DNA of 64,000 nt from Asterias rubens (GCF_902459465.1 NW_022985820.1:82501-146500); one strand, 5' to 3'; shown: positions 48,001 through 58,640, numbered from the stretch's first letter. The notes: generated by a model from the sequence alone, not told the origin. A program made the numbers and translations.

Positions 48001-51000
48001 TCTATCATTCAAAACCTCACTGGATGATATTTTATGGTCAGACAGTAGGAGGTTTGAGTGAGTACTCTGTATATGTATTTACCATCATGCTATTATAATT
48101 GCAGACTGGCATAGTGAATCCATCATTAACAAAAACCACAGTGAATGATACTGTATGGTCAGACAGTAGAAGGGTTTACTGTGTACTCTGTAGATGCATT
48201 TGCTACATTATATTATAATTGCAGACTGGCATAGTGAATCTATCATTCGAAACCACAGTGAATGTTATTGAATGGTCAGACAGTAGGAGGGTTGAATAAC
48301 ACAATGACACTGCATGTATACCTTCGTTTGAAATTTGTGTGTCACTTCACCCTTGGCTAGTTCACTGGCTGTCTCACTGCCGATATCATAAGCCATCCTT
48401 CTCAAGAAAGGATCTACAAGACAAAAAGGACACATTTTTAATTTCAAATCTTGCAAAGCTAAGGTCACAAAAATTTCGTATTTCCACTTTTACTTTTTAG
48501 CTAGAAAAATGATTTGGAAAACCTAAGTAGAATTGTTACTTAAGAAGGGTCAAAGTGTAGTCTTGAATGCCTATAAATGAAATAGAATGACTGAAACCAA
48601 CCTGAATGAGAACAACTCAATCATGTATGGACAAAAAACAAAACTGAATGCATACAAAAGAAACCAAATCTGAATGGATTAGGGGGAAATGCATAAGGGA
48701 AATAAATGCATGTATTTGGATGCATGTTTTTGAAATGGAAGAAATTTTTACTGCATGTGGCCGGAAAATGTTATTGTTATTGTTGTTGGTTATTCAACCT
48801 TACCTTTCAGTTGTGTTTCAGTATTTACTTCTTCTTCATCCTTATTTCCATCCTCCTCATCACTAGCAACTTCCTCCTCCTCCTCATCACTAGCAACTTC
48901 CTCCTCCTCCTCATCACTAGCAACTTCCTCCTCCTCCTCATTATCACCATCTTCATCTTCATCTTCTTCATCTTCAACTTCTACATTTTCTTCTAACTGA
49001 CGTCCACTTTTCTTATCTAGCGAGATCTGTGTGGAATCCTCATCTGTATATATAAAATAAATACCAGAATTACTAAGTAAACTTAATTCAATATTCACAA
49101 AATTTGCTAAGACAAAGGACAACATAGTTTTTGGAAGAGTAATCTTAGTCGCATCATGTAGTTTTTGATTAATAATAAACCATAAAACCAATTTCATCAA
49201 ATTCATTTGATCACATTTCAGTCCAAAGAATGAAAACAGTTTTTGTTTTGTCAGGACTTTTGTTTTCATTCATTCTTAGTTGTTTTGATTACGGCAATCA
49301 AATTAAGCAACAGTGTTTTGTTTGATTCAAAAGCTATTTTCTTGACATAGTAGATTCAACTCAATCTCCCATCCCTCTCCCTTGCAAGAAAACCATAAAT
49401 CAATCAAACAAACAAACACGAAAGAAGAAAAAAAAGGGGGAAAAAAAAAATTAAAAAAGAAAAAAACACACATCTTAAAGGCATACCCTCATCTTCAATA
49501 ATGTCAGATTCAGCATCTTCCTCATCAATGTCTTCTTCATCAAACTCCTCCTCATCTTCATCTTCATCAGATACATCGTCTTCCTCATCTTAGAAAAACA
49601 AAAACAACAACAAGTAAGATTTGAAACCATGCATGGTGGAAGTATAACTAAGAGAAGTTTGCTGTAACACCAAGTGAACATCAGTTTTGAGTAGCGTTGC
49701 TTCTGAAAAAAAAACGGTGGCTAACAACTCTACAACAGCAACAAGATGGATTTAAACCTTTGCATGGTGGGTGAGGTTTACAGACCTCTGTATTGGTTCT
49801 GAAAACTCTTGATTTGAAGTGGTTAGAGTTGTCAACCACCGGTTCTTTTCAGAACCAAAACTACTACTCAACAGAGATTTTCACATGGTGCTGCTGCAAA
49901 ACTCACCTAAAAAGAGTTGAAAAATGTGCTTGTAAAATCATGTGTTTAATTAAAACTGTATACTAATTTTCATTAATTTGCAAAAAGCACAACAATTCTA
50001 TGCAAAGCCAGGGCTTGAAATACCCACTGGTCCAATGATGGACAGAGTCTAGTAATTTCAGCAAGAGGTCAGTAACTGATCAAGTACTGCAGCCTCAGGT
50101 TCTTTCAAACGCAGTATACAAGTCAAAAGCTTCTCCTAAATGTTCATCAAATTTTAGAAATAAATATATTTGGCCTTGTTAACATAGTCAAGAACACAAG
50201 GCATATTGTCTAGTTGGCATTGAAGGCAAGATAGCAAAGGTTTGCTGAACTATCTATTGGTCAAAGATTGCAAGAGGAGTTTACAATAAACCCGAGACTT
50301 ACCAGAATATTGATTTGCTGCAGATGAACCAAGAGTAGAGAGAAGTTGTTCGTAAGCTGAAGGTTCTTGTTCTATACTGCTTTCTGAACTGTAACCTTCC
50401 TGCCATACACAAACAGCATCAGATAAGAGATAAAGAGACATATTATAAGAAAATAGTATTAGCAAACTGATTACCAACCAAAAGGACCTATGGTATAAAT
50501 GCGAAAAATAGTTAATGACAGGCCTTCAAGAAAGACTCTGCAAGAGACACAAAACTTAAAGAGAGTGGTGAGGGCGTTAACGTACATTTAAAACCAACAA
50601 CCTTCACAAATCCACCAAAATCTGGTAGAACCAGAAAGATTTACCAGATAATCAAAATCTTATTGTACCTCATCTGCTGCATCAGCTTGGTTTCCTTTGG
50701 TGTCATAAGATTCATTTGCAGAAGGCGTTCTGTTGATAGAAAGCAGTAAAGTTTGTATTGAAATAACTTTGTAGTTTACCTTTAAGGCCTTTCCAAATAT
50801 TATCAAGATGGGGGGGGGGGCATTTTCGTTTTAAAACAACAAATATAAGTGACTACCTCTACAAAAAAGAGTAGCTTGTCGCACAACCCACTTTCCAGAA
50901 CAGGGCTGTTGAGTGATGGTTTTATGCTTCTTTAAGGTCAATATTTCACATTTTCTGAAATAAAAACTTTGTTTTTGATTGATAAAGGTGAATAAAACAT

Positions 51001-52285
51001 GTTATTTTTGGTCATCCCTTAGACATCAACAGGTGATTTTTTTTTATTAAACAGGCTGTTTCCCCAGTCTTGGTTATTTTCAGATTATGACATAATCTAT
51101 TTTTCAAAAGGTCATAACTTTTGAACAAAACATCAAACAAGTGTGTAAGATGTCAAAATAAAGCTTGTTCTACCTCCATGGTTGTATGCTCTTTTCAGCC
51201 ATGTACACGTACGTATAAAGCCTAATAAGTAAATTTTTCCCCTGTGAGTGTGACTCATTTTCTTCTTTTATATGAACACTGATGAATGAATACGATTTTA
51301 ATTTGAGAAAATTGCTGTGAAAGTGCACATGGCCATGCATGTGTTGGCCAAAATGACAAGAAGGCAAGTAAGTGTACATGTAAATATTTCTTTGCAAGAT
51401 GAAAAACATAATGGGTGGAGCTACGTGACTCCTCCTAGAACTATTTCGGTTTCGTCCGCTATTGTCTCCCGTAAGGGTTAGGGTTGGAGACGATAGCGGA
51501 CAAAACCGAAATAGTTCTAGGAGTAGAGCTACATCATCTGGTTATCCATTATAGATTATTGGAGTCGCTACTGGATCGACTGTCATAGTGTCAATCATCA
51601 ATGAATAAGAACCTGCCGAGGTAAATTGTGAAGGAAGTCTTTGATCTAGGACAATGTCTAGGACAAGTTGGTACCTTTGGTTATTAAACATAATTGGAAT
51701 TAATATTAGTATAATATTAATAAAAATAAAACCAACTAACTAAATGTAAAATTTAAAAAGGGAACATATTTTTATATTTTTTGGGTGTGATCCCTGGCTA
51801 CACGTACAGTTAACGGTTGTATGGCTTCTGACTGGCACGCCCGAACAAAGATATTGACAAAATAGGGACACCGCCAACATAGGGCTAGATAGCTCAGTTG
51901 GTAGAGCGCGGCACGTTAATCCAGAGGTCGTTGGTTCAAATCCCACTCATAGTCAATTCTTTGTTCAACCCCAAAAATCATATTTTTATAAAAAATACAC
52001 AAAACAATTGTTAATGTTAGCAATTAGGTTTCCCTTTTTATAATTTTAATATTCTACCACAATATAATACGCCTAGATACATGATGATCGTGTTTAATTT
52101 GCAAACAAAATTTAATAATTGTAAATGTGTCGGAAATGAACGGCTTACCCATGACTACCTGCATATATTTTTTTAGCTCCACCTGTTTTTCTTTCGTTTA
52201 CTTTTTTACTTATCGCTTGAAGATCAATCTTTCTTCTCTTTTTAACATGATGTTTCCCATGTTTTCGACGCTTGTTCCCTTTCAT
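35976..52285 (-). CDS. UTP25: U3 snoRNA-associated protein 25 homologue (DIEXF/def), 20 exons
   Basis: Minus-strand exons from the start: 52149-52285, 50669-50729, 50303-50399, 49487-49588, 48804-49043, 48322-48413, 47318-47413, 46444-46563, 45860-45945, 45276-45338, 44630-44823, 43607-43763, 41736-41832, 41175-41260, 40399-40481, 39323-39399, 38967-39038, 37847-37971, 37191-37289, 35976-36216. All phases agree: 2325 nt, 774 aa, against about 756 in vertebrates. The basic N-terminus (RRKHGKHH) is followed by a long acidic region (about residues 100-205) with three EEEEEVASD repeats, then the helicase-like UTP25 core: VLIVVPFRD (377-385), [12 protein letters not shown] (500-503), HGVDFSR and [11 protein letters not shown]25 is a nucleolar component of the small-subunit processome needed for 18S rRNA maturation; it resembles DEAD-box proteins but with degenerate motifs. 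The exon 12 donor (GTTGGT) is weak. An intron 12 LINE lies in the opposite orientation. Confidence 0.95.
36621..37004 (-). mobile_element. TTAA-flanked MITE, family 1, copy 5
   Basis: TTAA at both ends, termini AGACACTAGACACTATTGG and its partner, and the internal GAGACCTC/GAGGTCTC palindrome. Same orientation as 12756-13138. Located in the last intron of UTP25. Confidence 0.85.
38035..38533. mobile_element. TTAA-flanked MITE, family 2, long copy
   Basis: The ends are inverted repeats of about 34 bases (left GGGACACGTTGCCTTGG..., right the complement, ending CCAAGGCAGCGTGTCC) bordered by TTAA. The interior holds ATGGCCGATCGTGTTAGG, shared with the copy at 39521, plus a region ending in a TTATTATTATT microsatellite that may be a later insertion. 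UTP25 intron 17. Confidence 0.8.
39521..39893. mobile_element. TTAA-type MITE, family 2, short palindromic copy
   Basis: The termini CGCGTTGCCTTGGATCGG and CCGATCCAAGG match the 38035 element. The interior is a near-complete palindrome: TGCCTCGAAATTGCACGG against CCTCGTAATTTCGAGGCA, and AACACGGTCGGC against GCCGACCGTGTT. No coding capacity. UTP25 intron 15. Confidence 0.75.
42327..43576 (+). mobile_element. LINE fragment (reverse transcriptase C-terminal part), Jockey/CR1-L2-like
   Basis: Broken frames encode a reverse-transcriptase remnant: [18 protein letters not shown] (42360 on), an [11 protein letters not shown] block (about 42635), a [14 protein letters not shown] block in another frame (about 42905), and a C-terminal part with [29 protein letters not shown] and [13 protein letters not shown] up to 43365. 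These are signatures of Jockey-superfamily non-LTR elements of the CR1/L2 kind. The catalytic YADD block is displaced by frameshifts and a deletion before 42560. The 3' end carries a TTA microsatellite tail (about 43553-43576). It is inactive: 5' truncated with several frameshifts. It lies in UTP25 intron 12, antisense to that gene. Confidence 0.9.
46209..46403. repeat. Palindromic dispersed repeat, family 3
   Basis: Starts GGGCCAAATTTCATAAAGCC and ends in a weak complement near 46400; it has the shared ACAGGTTACCAGCC core. First of a cluster of three or four family members in UTP25 introns 7 and 8. Confidence 0.6.
46618..46802. repeat. Palindromic dispersed repeat, family 3
   Basis: Starts AGGGCCTAATTTCATAAAGC and ends GCTTTATGAAATTGG, with the shared AACTGGTTATCAGCC core. 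A partial further copy (CATCATAGAGCTTCTTAAG) follows directly at about 46805-46930. UTP25 intron 7. Confidence 0.65.
47003..47174. repeat. Palindromic dispersed repeat, family 3
   Basis: Starts GTACAATCTCATAGAGCTGC and ends GCAGCTCAATGAAATTGTGC, an approximate complement, with AAGGTTACCAGCCC inside. UTP25 intron 7, close to exon 7. Confidence 0.6.
47750..48297. repeat. Imperfect 117-bp tandem repeat, five units
   Basis: The marker CAGACAGTAGGAGG recurs at spacings of 115, 117, 121 and 117 bp (47811, 47926, 48043, 48164, 48281 for its CAGTAG part). Units differ by many substitutions, so this array is older than the TMEM62 arrays. It occupies UTP25 intron 6 and ends about 25 bases from exon 6. 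Confidence 0.85.
51432..51523. repeat. Hairpin with 37-38-base arms in UTP25 intron 1
   Basis: The left arm, CTCCTAGAACTATTTCGG..., is inverted as CCGAAATAGTTCTAGGAG, with one or two mismatches (TATTGTCTCC/GGAGACGATA; TTTCGTCC/GGACAAAA). The 16-base loop contains GGGTTAGGG. A near-identical structure lies at 62434-62525 in the duplicated block. Confidence 0.85.
51883..51954 (+). mobile_element. tRNA-like core of a dispersed element, copy 2
   Basis: Same family as 32403-32474, on the plus strand within UTP25 intron 1. It shares AGCTCAGTTGGTAGAGCG, CACGTTAATCC and GGTCGTTGGTTC. One base is lost in the anticodon stem and one added before the 3' acceptor strand, so cloverleaf pairing is weaker. 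The flanking arms GAACAAAGATATTGAC and GTCAATTCTTTGTTC are inverted copies of each other, as in copy 1. Confidence 0.7.
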
Positions 52286-52724
52286 TTCATGTAAATTTTT
52301 TAAATGGCTGCTGTCAGCACGTCAGTTTCTTTTTAATTTCAGTTTAAAATTTGCGCACATGTGTTTTTCACGTTTTTCGGGGTTCTCGCATCACCATCAA
52401 CAACTAGCGACTGAAGTACACGTTTTTTTTTTAAAACAGAGTGACACACGAACTGCACGTTTTAAACAGCTTTATTTTTAGTTGCCTTCATAAGAAACAA
52501 GATAATTGATTGGGTCTTACCTAGCGACGCTGAAACATTGTCCAATCATATTTCAGCTACCGAAACGAACTCATTATTTAACTGGTGCACTGACAACTCA
52601 GAGTTTTCTTACTGTGTTTATATATGTAAAGAGCACCAGTGAAAAATGCCCCACGCTGAAATTGCAATTTGCGACTTTGTGATGCTGGCTGGACACTAGA
52701 CTTTGATTCTGTCGGATTTTTGAG
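52286..52724 (+). promoter_or_regulatory. Divergent UTP25/RBM4-like promoter region with probable noncoding exon
   Basis: The two genes are head to head. A TATA-like TTTATATATGTAAAG at about 52617 would place a start near 52650 on the plus strand. The following sequence ends in TTTTTGAG at 52724 followed by GTAAAA, a plausible donor for a 5' UTR exon that would splice to 56240, where the RBM4-like coding exon has its acceptor only 12 bases before the ATG. UTP25 has its ATG at 52285 on the other strand. No transcript evidence was available. Confidence 0.35.
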
Positions 52725-53477
52725 GTAAAATTACTATTTATTGCACGCTATTTACAATAATAAAAAATATTCCATAAAGTTGTTAAACTCTATGCTTTCC
52801 AAACGACTCGCAATAACCTTAGAAAATGAGTAGAAAATGAGTCGCAAATTAGCAATTTCTTCAGAATATATTTCTGCATCCCTTTGCATGCGGCATCGAT
52901 CATGCATTATGGCGTTTGTTTGGCATGCATTTCATTCACTGGGTTTTGGGGGCGGGGAAAACGTGAGTTGGGGGGGGAGGTAGTTTTTGAAATAAACGTT
53001 TTTTAATTTGATTGGAATATAACATGAATACTATACAACATGTACATAATCACTGCTCAAGCTGGTACCCCTACCATTTACTATGGAAACATTTGGATAT
53101 GTAACTTGTTAAAAAAACGGTTTTGAGTTTGACTTTTGTTAGTCAACCCTCCCTAATGTAATAATTAATATTAATAAATGACTCTCTCAGTCTCACTCAC
53201 TCAGCCAGTGTTCTCCAACCTATAGAAAAGACGTGGCGTCCCGCCACGCTTTCAAGCTTTATAATGTTGCCGCCACGTTTAAATTTTTTAACTCTGTATT
53301 GTAAATTTACAACGGGAATAAGTGTAGAAATAAGGAAGACATTAATCGTTTCAGAGATTACACGTACAATCATCACAAAAAACGATGCACATAAATAACC
53401 ACATGGTGCTTGTGCATTCGCCCCCACACCCCTACACGACGTCCAAAGTCCCAAGCTTACCAACTATCCGCGAAACA

Positions 53478-53585
53478 GGTCAACTCGTACCCAAGTCAAC
53501 TCGTACCCAAAATATTGTACCCAAGTCAACTCGTACCAAAGTCAACTCGTACCCAGGTCAACTCGTACCCAAGTCAACTCGTACC
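53478..53585 (+). repeat. 16-bp minisatellite, left inverted arm
   Basis: About six units of GTCAACTCGTACCCAA and variants, one interrupted by AATATTGTACCCAA. It is the inverted counterpart of 54273-54402. Confidence 0.85.
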
Positions 53586-54272
53586 GTACAACGTACGTTG
53601 TATGCCGAAACGAAGAATTTCCGTGCGGCGTGATTTTGTAAGCGATAGGAAATAAAAATGATGTTCTACCATCATATGGAGCTCACTTTTATTTAAATTC
53701 CCATGTTGAAGGGTCGCCGTGAAAGGCGTTGAGCAGATCAGATGCACACTAATTCTTCGTATCGAGGAGGTATAAATATTTCGACCTCCATGTTCATATG
53801 AGACCAATTATTTTCAATGAAAAAATATACTATGTATAAAATGCAACCCTTCATGTTTACCTTGGTGTTTTTCCTGTTAAAGTCTTCCCAAAAGAAAATT
53901 TCATGGTAAGAATTCATTCAATTCATTCATTTGCGTTATGTTCTGATTATCGTTTTCCGATAACAAGTACATTTTAACAAATATACTTTTCCACTTTTTC
54001 CAACCAAAACACTTTGCGTAAGTTCTTATTATCTTTTTCCGAATAAAAAACCCCAAAAAATTCATTCTAGTAAGCCTATATTAAAAAAAAGTTCTCTGAT
54101 TAATTTTCCCCACCGTAGGGCCTAAGTGAAAAAAAAACTGCAACATGAAAAAAAAAACAAGAAAACAAAATCATTGCAACAATGAATAGCTATATGTATG
54201 ATTAACAATATAAATAAATAAATTAAACTACAATATTTATCAGTATGAGTAAAAAAAAATTGTAAACATTTA

Positions 54273-54402
54273 TTTGGGTGCGAGTTGACTTGGGTAAGAG
54301 TTGACTCAGGTACGAGTTGACTCGGGTACAAGTTGACTTAGGTACGAGTTGACTTGGGTACGAGTTGACTTGGGTACGAGTTGACTTGGGTACGAGATGA
54401 CC
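54273..54402 (-). repeat. 16-bp minisatellite, right inverted arm
   Basis: About eight units of TTGGGTACGAGTTGAC, the complement of the 53478-53585 unit, with scattered substitutions (GGGTAAGAG, GGGTACAAG). Together they would form a long imperfect stem. Confidence 0.85.
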
Positions 54403-55812
54403 CGAATTCACTATCCGCATGCTGTGATTGGCACGTTGTTCATTACGCCTGCAGATTAAACAATACACAGCCTTGGAGGAATTCTAATAACATGGACAAC
54501 TTTTGCCGGCAGAGGGCGTTGCGGGGCAAAGTTTATTGAACTATTTGTGAACGTGCAATGTCGACCGATCGTCGATTCACTGAGAATTTGTTGCAAACGG
54601 AGTTCAAAACATGTTAAAAACAACCGAGCCTCAAATCACGAATGCATTGAAATGGTTGTTGATCGAAAAGGTATTATTTAGGGCAGAAATTAAGAGACAA
54701 AATTATTTAAAAAACGGAATTTTCGAACTTCACTTCCGTGTTTTTTTTTCTTTATATTTTTTACACAATTTGCGTGCTAGTGAAATACCTACGGCTGATC
54801 CAAATTGTTGGTTGACTAGCCCGGTGTTAAGATAATAATTCATGATGTGAAATTATCAAAATTTAGCTTATTCCTCAGACGTCTTCAAATTCTTTTTAAT
54901 TTTGATGTTTTGATTTCGCTAGTTTCTATGACCACAAACCAGGGTAGTGGGAGAGCACAACTAATAGTTTTGTTTTGGGGGGAATCACAATAAACAAGAA
55001 GAGTACCCTTAATATTATTGATCTTTTCACAGTTTATTTAAAAATAAACAATATATGTGGAGTAGATGTCTGTTATTACCCGAGCTGGCAAGATGTTCTC
55101 TTGATAATGACACATTTCAGCCCAACCATTTTCAGGTTTTCAACGATTATACAAAAAATATTGGTTTCTTTCCAAGTTTGTGTTCAGAAAACAACTATTG
55201 TACTTGCGTTCTTAAAAACTTTACCAAATATACCCTCAAAAAAGTCTAAGGAAAGGGGCCAGGATTATTCACCTTGGAATGCACCACAGAGCATCTAGGA
55301 TCAACAAATTTCCAGGGGTCCTTTAGCGGGCCCCGGACCCCACGCCCCGAGGGCTTCGCGCTCGCATTGTACGTAACCCACGAATTAGCCCCACCCCCAG
55401 CACCAACCTTTAATTTTATTAGTTGGAGAACACTGCTCAGCAGATCTGCAGATCCTCAATTCTTTCTTATAGGAATTAAGAAAAGTCTCCATTTATTTGA
55501 TGACCCACTTGTTCACGATTTATTGTTACGATTAAGTTGTGTCTCATTTGAGTAAACAAGACTACTGTCACAGAATATTTTAATGATTTAAAAAAGTGGC
55601 AGTCAGATACGAAAATGTTTCCCTTTCATTTTGAGTCATTAAAAAAAAAACACATGGGAAACAACATATGAAATTTTTAATTCTCAACCATGAGAATGTG
55701 TTCTTTGGTTCCTTATCCAGATCCTACTAAAAGCAGACAACAACACTTACACTTAAGGTTTTTGATGGGATTTTTAGTATTGTAGGCTTATGCCTTTTAA
55801 CAACCCATATCC

Positions 55813-56063
55813 ATTTTCATTCAAGTATTTGTCGAAGCTGTTTTGAACTGATTGGTTGTCTTGACATTGACCACTTTGGCTGGGAGTCTATTCCAGTTAC
55901 CAACAACTCGCTGTGTGAAGAAGTATTTTCTGAGATTGAGCCCTTTGTTTAGCCTTTTTTTGAATAGTTTCATGTCATGCCCTCTAGTGTTATTTGTTTG
56001 TGAGAGTGTGAAAAGCCGCCAACAAGTCCAGAGTGCCGACAACACGCCGACAACAAGTTTCAA
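55813..56063 (-). mobile_element. LINE ORF2 C-terminal fragment, CR1/Jockey-like
   Basis: On the minus strand an open frame reads FTLSQTNNTRGHDMKLFKKR, then LRKYFFTQRVVGNWNRLP followed by AKVVN. The pattern NTRGHxxKLFKKR...RKYFFxxRVVxxWNxLPxxVV is characteristic of the extreme C-terminus of Jockey/CR1-type reverse transcriptase proteins in animal genomes. Only this end is present, so it is a strongly 5'-truncated, dead copy. It is unrelated in sequence to the fragment at 42327. It lies just upstream of the first coding exon of the RBM4-like gene. Confidence 0.8.
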
Positions 56064-56251
56064 ATACCTAAGATACCTGGTTAAAAATTCTCACTTTTCT
56101 GAGAATCTGGTGCATATCATGTTAATCATAGACCTAAATGTTATTTCAACCATTTTTGTCGTACAATAAGTGACCATTTTGTCAATCCAATGAAAGTCAT
56201 TTCATGTTTTAAATATCTCCTCTATTTCGTTTTTTGCAGAAAGCTGACAAA

Positions 56252-58454
56252 ATGAATAAGAAGTTATACGTCGGTAACATTCCATTTGACTGCAATTCAG
56301 AGCAGATGCGAGGGCTCTTTGAGCAGTTTGGAAAAGTCACAGAATGTGATGTCCTCGGCAAATATGGTTTTGTGGTAAGATTTATCATTGCTTCATAAAT
56401 GGCGACAATATTTGTGTGTGTTTTGTGGCGAGCTACAAATTAGAGTAAATTACCTAACTATGATGTGTGCCACAATCTACTGTGTAGAAATGTTTGTATT
56501 TGACAGAGTAGTGCTTTGCCCAACGCGCTCAACTCTTGTCTTTGCTAGGTACTATTTGAAAAAAAACATCTTTTTGGCTACCAAAGTGTTCCTTCTGCAT
56601 GCATTGTGCATGTGTAGTTAATTTTTATGTGACAAAGCTGGTTGAAATTTTGGTCACAAAATTCCTCTATAGAGACCGCATCCTTTTTGTCCTCGACAAT
56701 AAGTGACAAGCAGATGGAACAATTGGTACAAATCATTTATTGCTTCACCACTACCCAAAAAGGGATCAAACGTTAACTTCAAAAGGGGGACATCTGCTCT
56801 CACATCAAGAAAAAAAACAGTTCTCAGCGTGGGACTATTTGGTGCAAAAGTTTAAATTTCCATTTTTGTTTATTTTCACAGCATATGGCAACAGACTCGG
56901 AAGCCCAGACTGCAGTGAGCAATCTGGACTCTTACAACTTCATGGGGTCTGCACTGAATGTTAAATTCTCCACAGGAAACAGCAATAAATTTGGTGGTGG
57001 TGGTAAGGAATATAGTCTAAACATTTATCTTTTATAAGCATCCAAAGTTGTATTAACAAAGTCTGCTGTTGTTTGTAATGGGTTTCAGTATGTCGTTTGG
57101 CTGGATTTATCTTGAATTTTGTGGAGATCCATTAGACAGTAAGTTGTTATGTCCACTTCAAATTCTCCACAAATTACTCTAATGGAAAATTATTTTGCTA
57201 TTTGAAGAAGTGGAAGCATTGTTATAAATGTGACAAGATTAATCATAATGTTGCTGTGTTTGTGTTAATGGCTCAGTATCTCAAAGCATTTGGGTTATTT
57301 TTTTTGTGAGTTAAATAATAAAGCAATCCTAGTGCAAATGCAGAATGTGATGTCACAATACAGATCACCATGGCGATGGTATAGACTCATATTAAATCAA
57401 GTCTTGGTACATATGGTAATGATGAAATCTGATCTTTTGCTACTACTACCGTCTGAGTGTAGACAATGATAATCTAAGATTTCTGAACCGCTCTTATAAT
57501 GCAAGGCAGGATTGAACTTATTATTTGGTGCATTGTTAACGCTAATTGCAACTAAGTTAGTTGGTAGAAATAATTATAAGCCATGTACTAGTTGTTCATG
57601 GTGCAGGCTCTTATAAATGTTGTCTTCATTTTAAGTGAATGGTATTCAAATCAGTCTGGCCCCTTTTCTGGTTCCTTTCCATCAATCAGCCTTTAAGATG
57701 GCTTTTCCACATAAGGAACGTGCAAAGATGTTTTGTAAGAAAGCACTTGTATTTTTCCTTATAACTGACAGACCATTATTTATAAAACAAGCCTTTTCAT
57801 TTGTTTCTGCTTTATGACATTTGTAGTAAGAGGAAGATTTACGTGGCAACTTACCAGCAGACTGCACTGAGGAACGATTACTTGAAGAATTTGAGAAGTA
57901 TGGGGACGTAGCAGAGTGTGATGTCATCAGAAACTATGGATTTATTGTAAGCCATGAACTTAGACCAATTTGTGTTGCTCAATAAAAGTTAGTAACCAAC
58001 CTCAATGCCATATGTTGGTGTACTGTTAACGAATGGTTCCTATTTATTTGTTTGCAGATTCTTGATCTAATGATTCCTAAAAACTCCTTTTTGCATTTTT
58101 TTTTAATACATGGTTTTATGGTTGTTGTAGAACTAAACATGTCTCATTTAAAAGTGTTGTTAATAAATAGAAAGTATTTGCTTTTGTATCCTGACAGCGG
58201 GGACACATTGGAAAATCCTTGGGAATATTTACATAATAATATATTTTATTGTTATTGACCCAACAGCACATGAAGACAGAAGATGGTGCCACAAAAGCCG
58301 TCAAACACCTTCATAATATGGACTTCTTCGGAAACAATATCACAGTTAAATTCTCCACGAGTGGAGTACACAAGGCACCTGGTGTTGGAAGTCAAGGAGA
58401 ATGCTTCAAGTGTGGCAATAGAGGTCATCTATCTAGAGACTGCACTGAATGGGG
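56252..58454 (+). CDS. RBM4/lark-like RNA-binding protein, partial (3' end missing)
   Basis: Coding exons: 56252-56374 (exon begins at 56240), 56882-57002, about 57831-57946, 58267-58454. RRM1 has RNP2 KLYVGNI (residues 4-10) and RNP1 KYGFV-HM across the exon 2/3 junction. A glycine-rich linker leads to RRM2 ([22 protein letters not shown]) and then a CCHC knuckle, [14 protein letters not shown]. Two lark-type RRMs plus one CCHC in this order are the RBM4/lark architecture; those proteins act in splicing and translational control. The start of RRM2 is damaged or oddly spliced: KIYV is encoded at 57834-57845 but in a different frame from GNLPADC, and the only in-phase acceptor (TAGTAAG, ending 57830) gives EEDLRGNL instead. 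The C-terminal part is absent before the N gap at 59204. Confidence 0.85.
57413..57660. repeat. Dispersed repeat, also present at 58982-59140
   Basis: TGCTACTACTACCGTCTGAG and the following bases (GTGTAGACAATGATAATC, GATTTCTGAACCGC) recur at about 59009 with small changes, and the match resumes at TGTCTTCATTT...AGTGAATGG. The second copy is cut by the gap. Either a local duplication within the RBM4-like gene or a dispersed element. Confidence 0.75.
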
Positions 58455-58504
58455 GTAAGTTCTGATTATCTCATCCTGGAGGCAGTCTCCTCTGAGCTCT
58501 TTGC

Positions 58505-58640
58505 ATTGGTGTCCCTTTGGGCATCTTGGCTACAACACTTTTATCCCCAAGCTCTGCCGTTGCTTGGGTCCCTTTTCGGCATCTTGGCTTGGCATGTTAT
58601 CCTCGAAGCTCTGTCATTGCCTTAGTATCCCTTTAGGGCA
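58505..58640. repeat. Imperfect short tandem repeat after RBM4-like exon 5
   Basis: Three diverged units of about 60 bp share GTCCCTTT-GGGCATCTTGG and AAGCTCTG. Located in the intron that follows the zinc-knuckle exon. No coding role seen. Confidence 0.5.

Larger units (their letters stand above)
48667..53002. repeat. Segmental duplication, copy A
   Basis: This 4.3-kb block is repeated at 59704-64000 in the same orientation with very high identity; differences are mostly single-base homopolymer changes and a 27-bp coding-repeat deletion. It spans UTP25 exons 1-5, the shared promoter region and the probable first noncoding exon of the RBM4-like gene. Copy A carries the intact UTP25 frame. Confidence 0.97.
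53206..55435. mobile_element. 2.2-kb TIR element containing opposed minisatellites
   Basis: The ends are CAGTGTTCTCCAAC and its exact complement, flanked by the six-base direct repeat CTCAGC (53200-53205 and 55436-55441). Inside lie two arrays of a 16-bp unit (GTCAACTCGTACCCAA) in opposite orientations, at 53478-53585 and 54273-54402, separated by 687 bp. The CAGTG-type terminus recalls hAT-like elements, but those make 8-bp duplications. The opposed arrays recall foldback elements. No transposase was seen. It lies in the probable first intron of the RBM4-like gene. Confidence 0.55.

Noticed and set aside
48706..49000. Hydrophobic or serine-rich plus-strand frames
   Set aside because: Antisense shadows of the acidic UTP25 exon 5; the same holds for the copy near 59743-60006.
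51470..51485. Interstitial telomeric repeat
   Set aside because: Only a single GGGTTAGGG in a hairpin loop; no tandem TTAGGG run.
53197..53463. 88-residue minus-strand frame
   Set aside because: Lies in the left end of the 2.2-kb TIR element; no recognised transposase motif.
55330..55375. GC-rich stretch as a CpG island promoter
   Set aside because: Only about 45 bases, inside a transposon-like element close to its right end.
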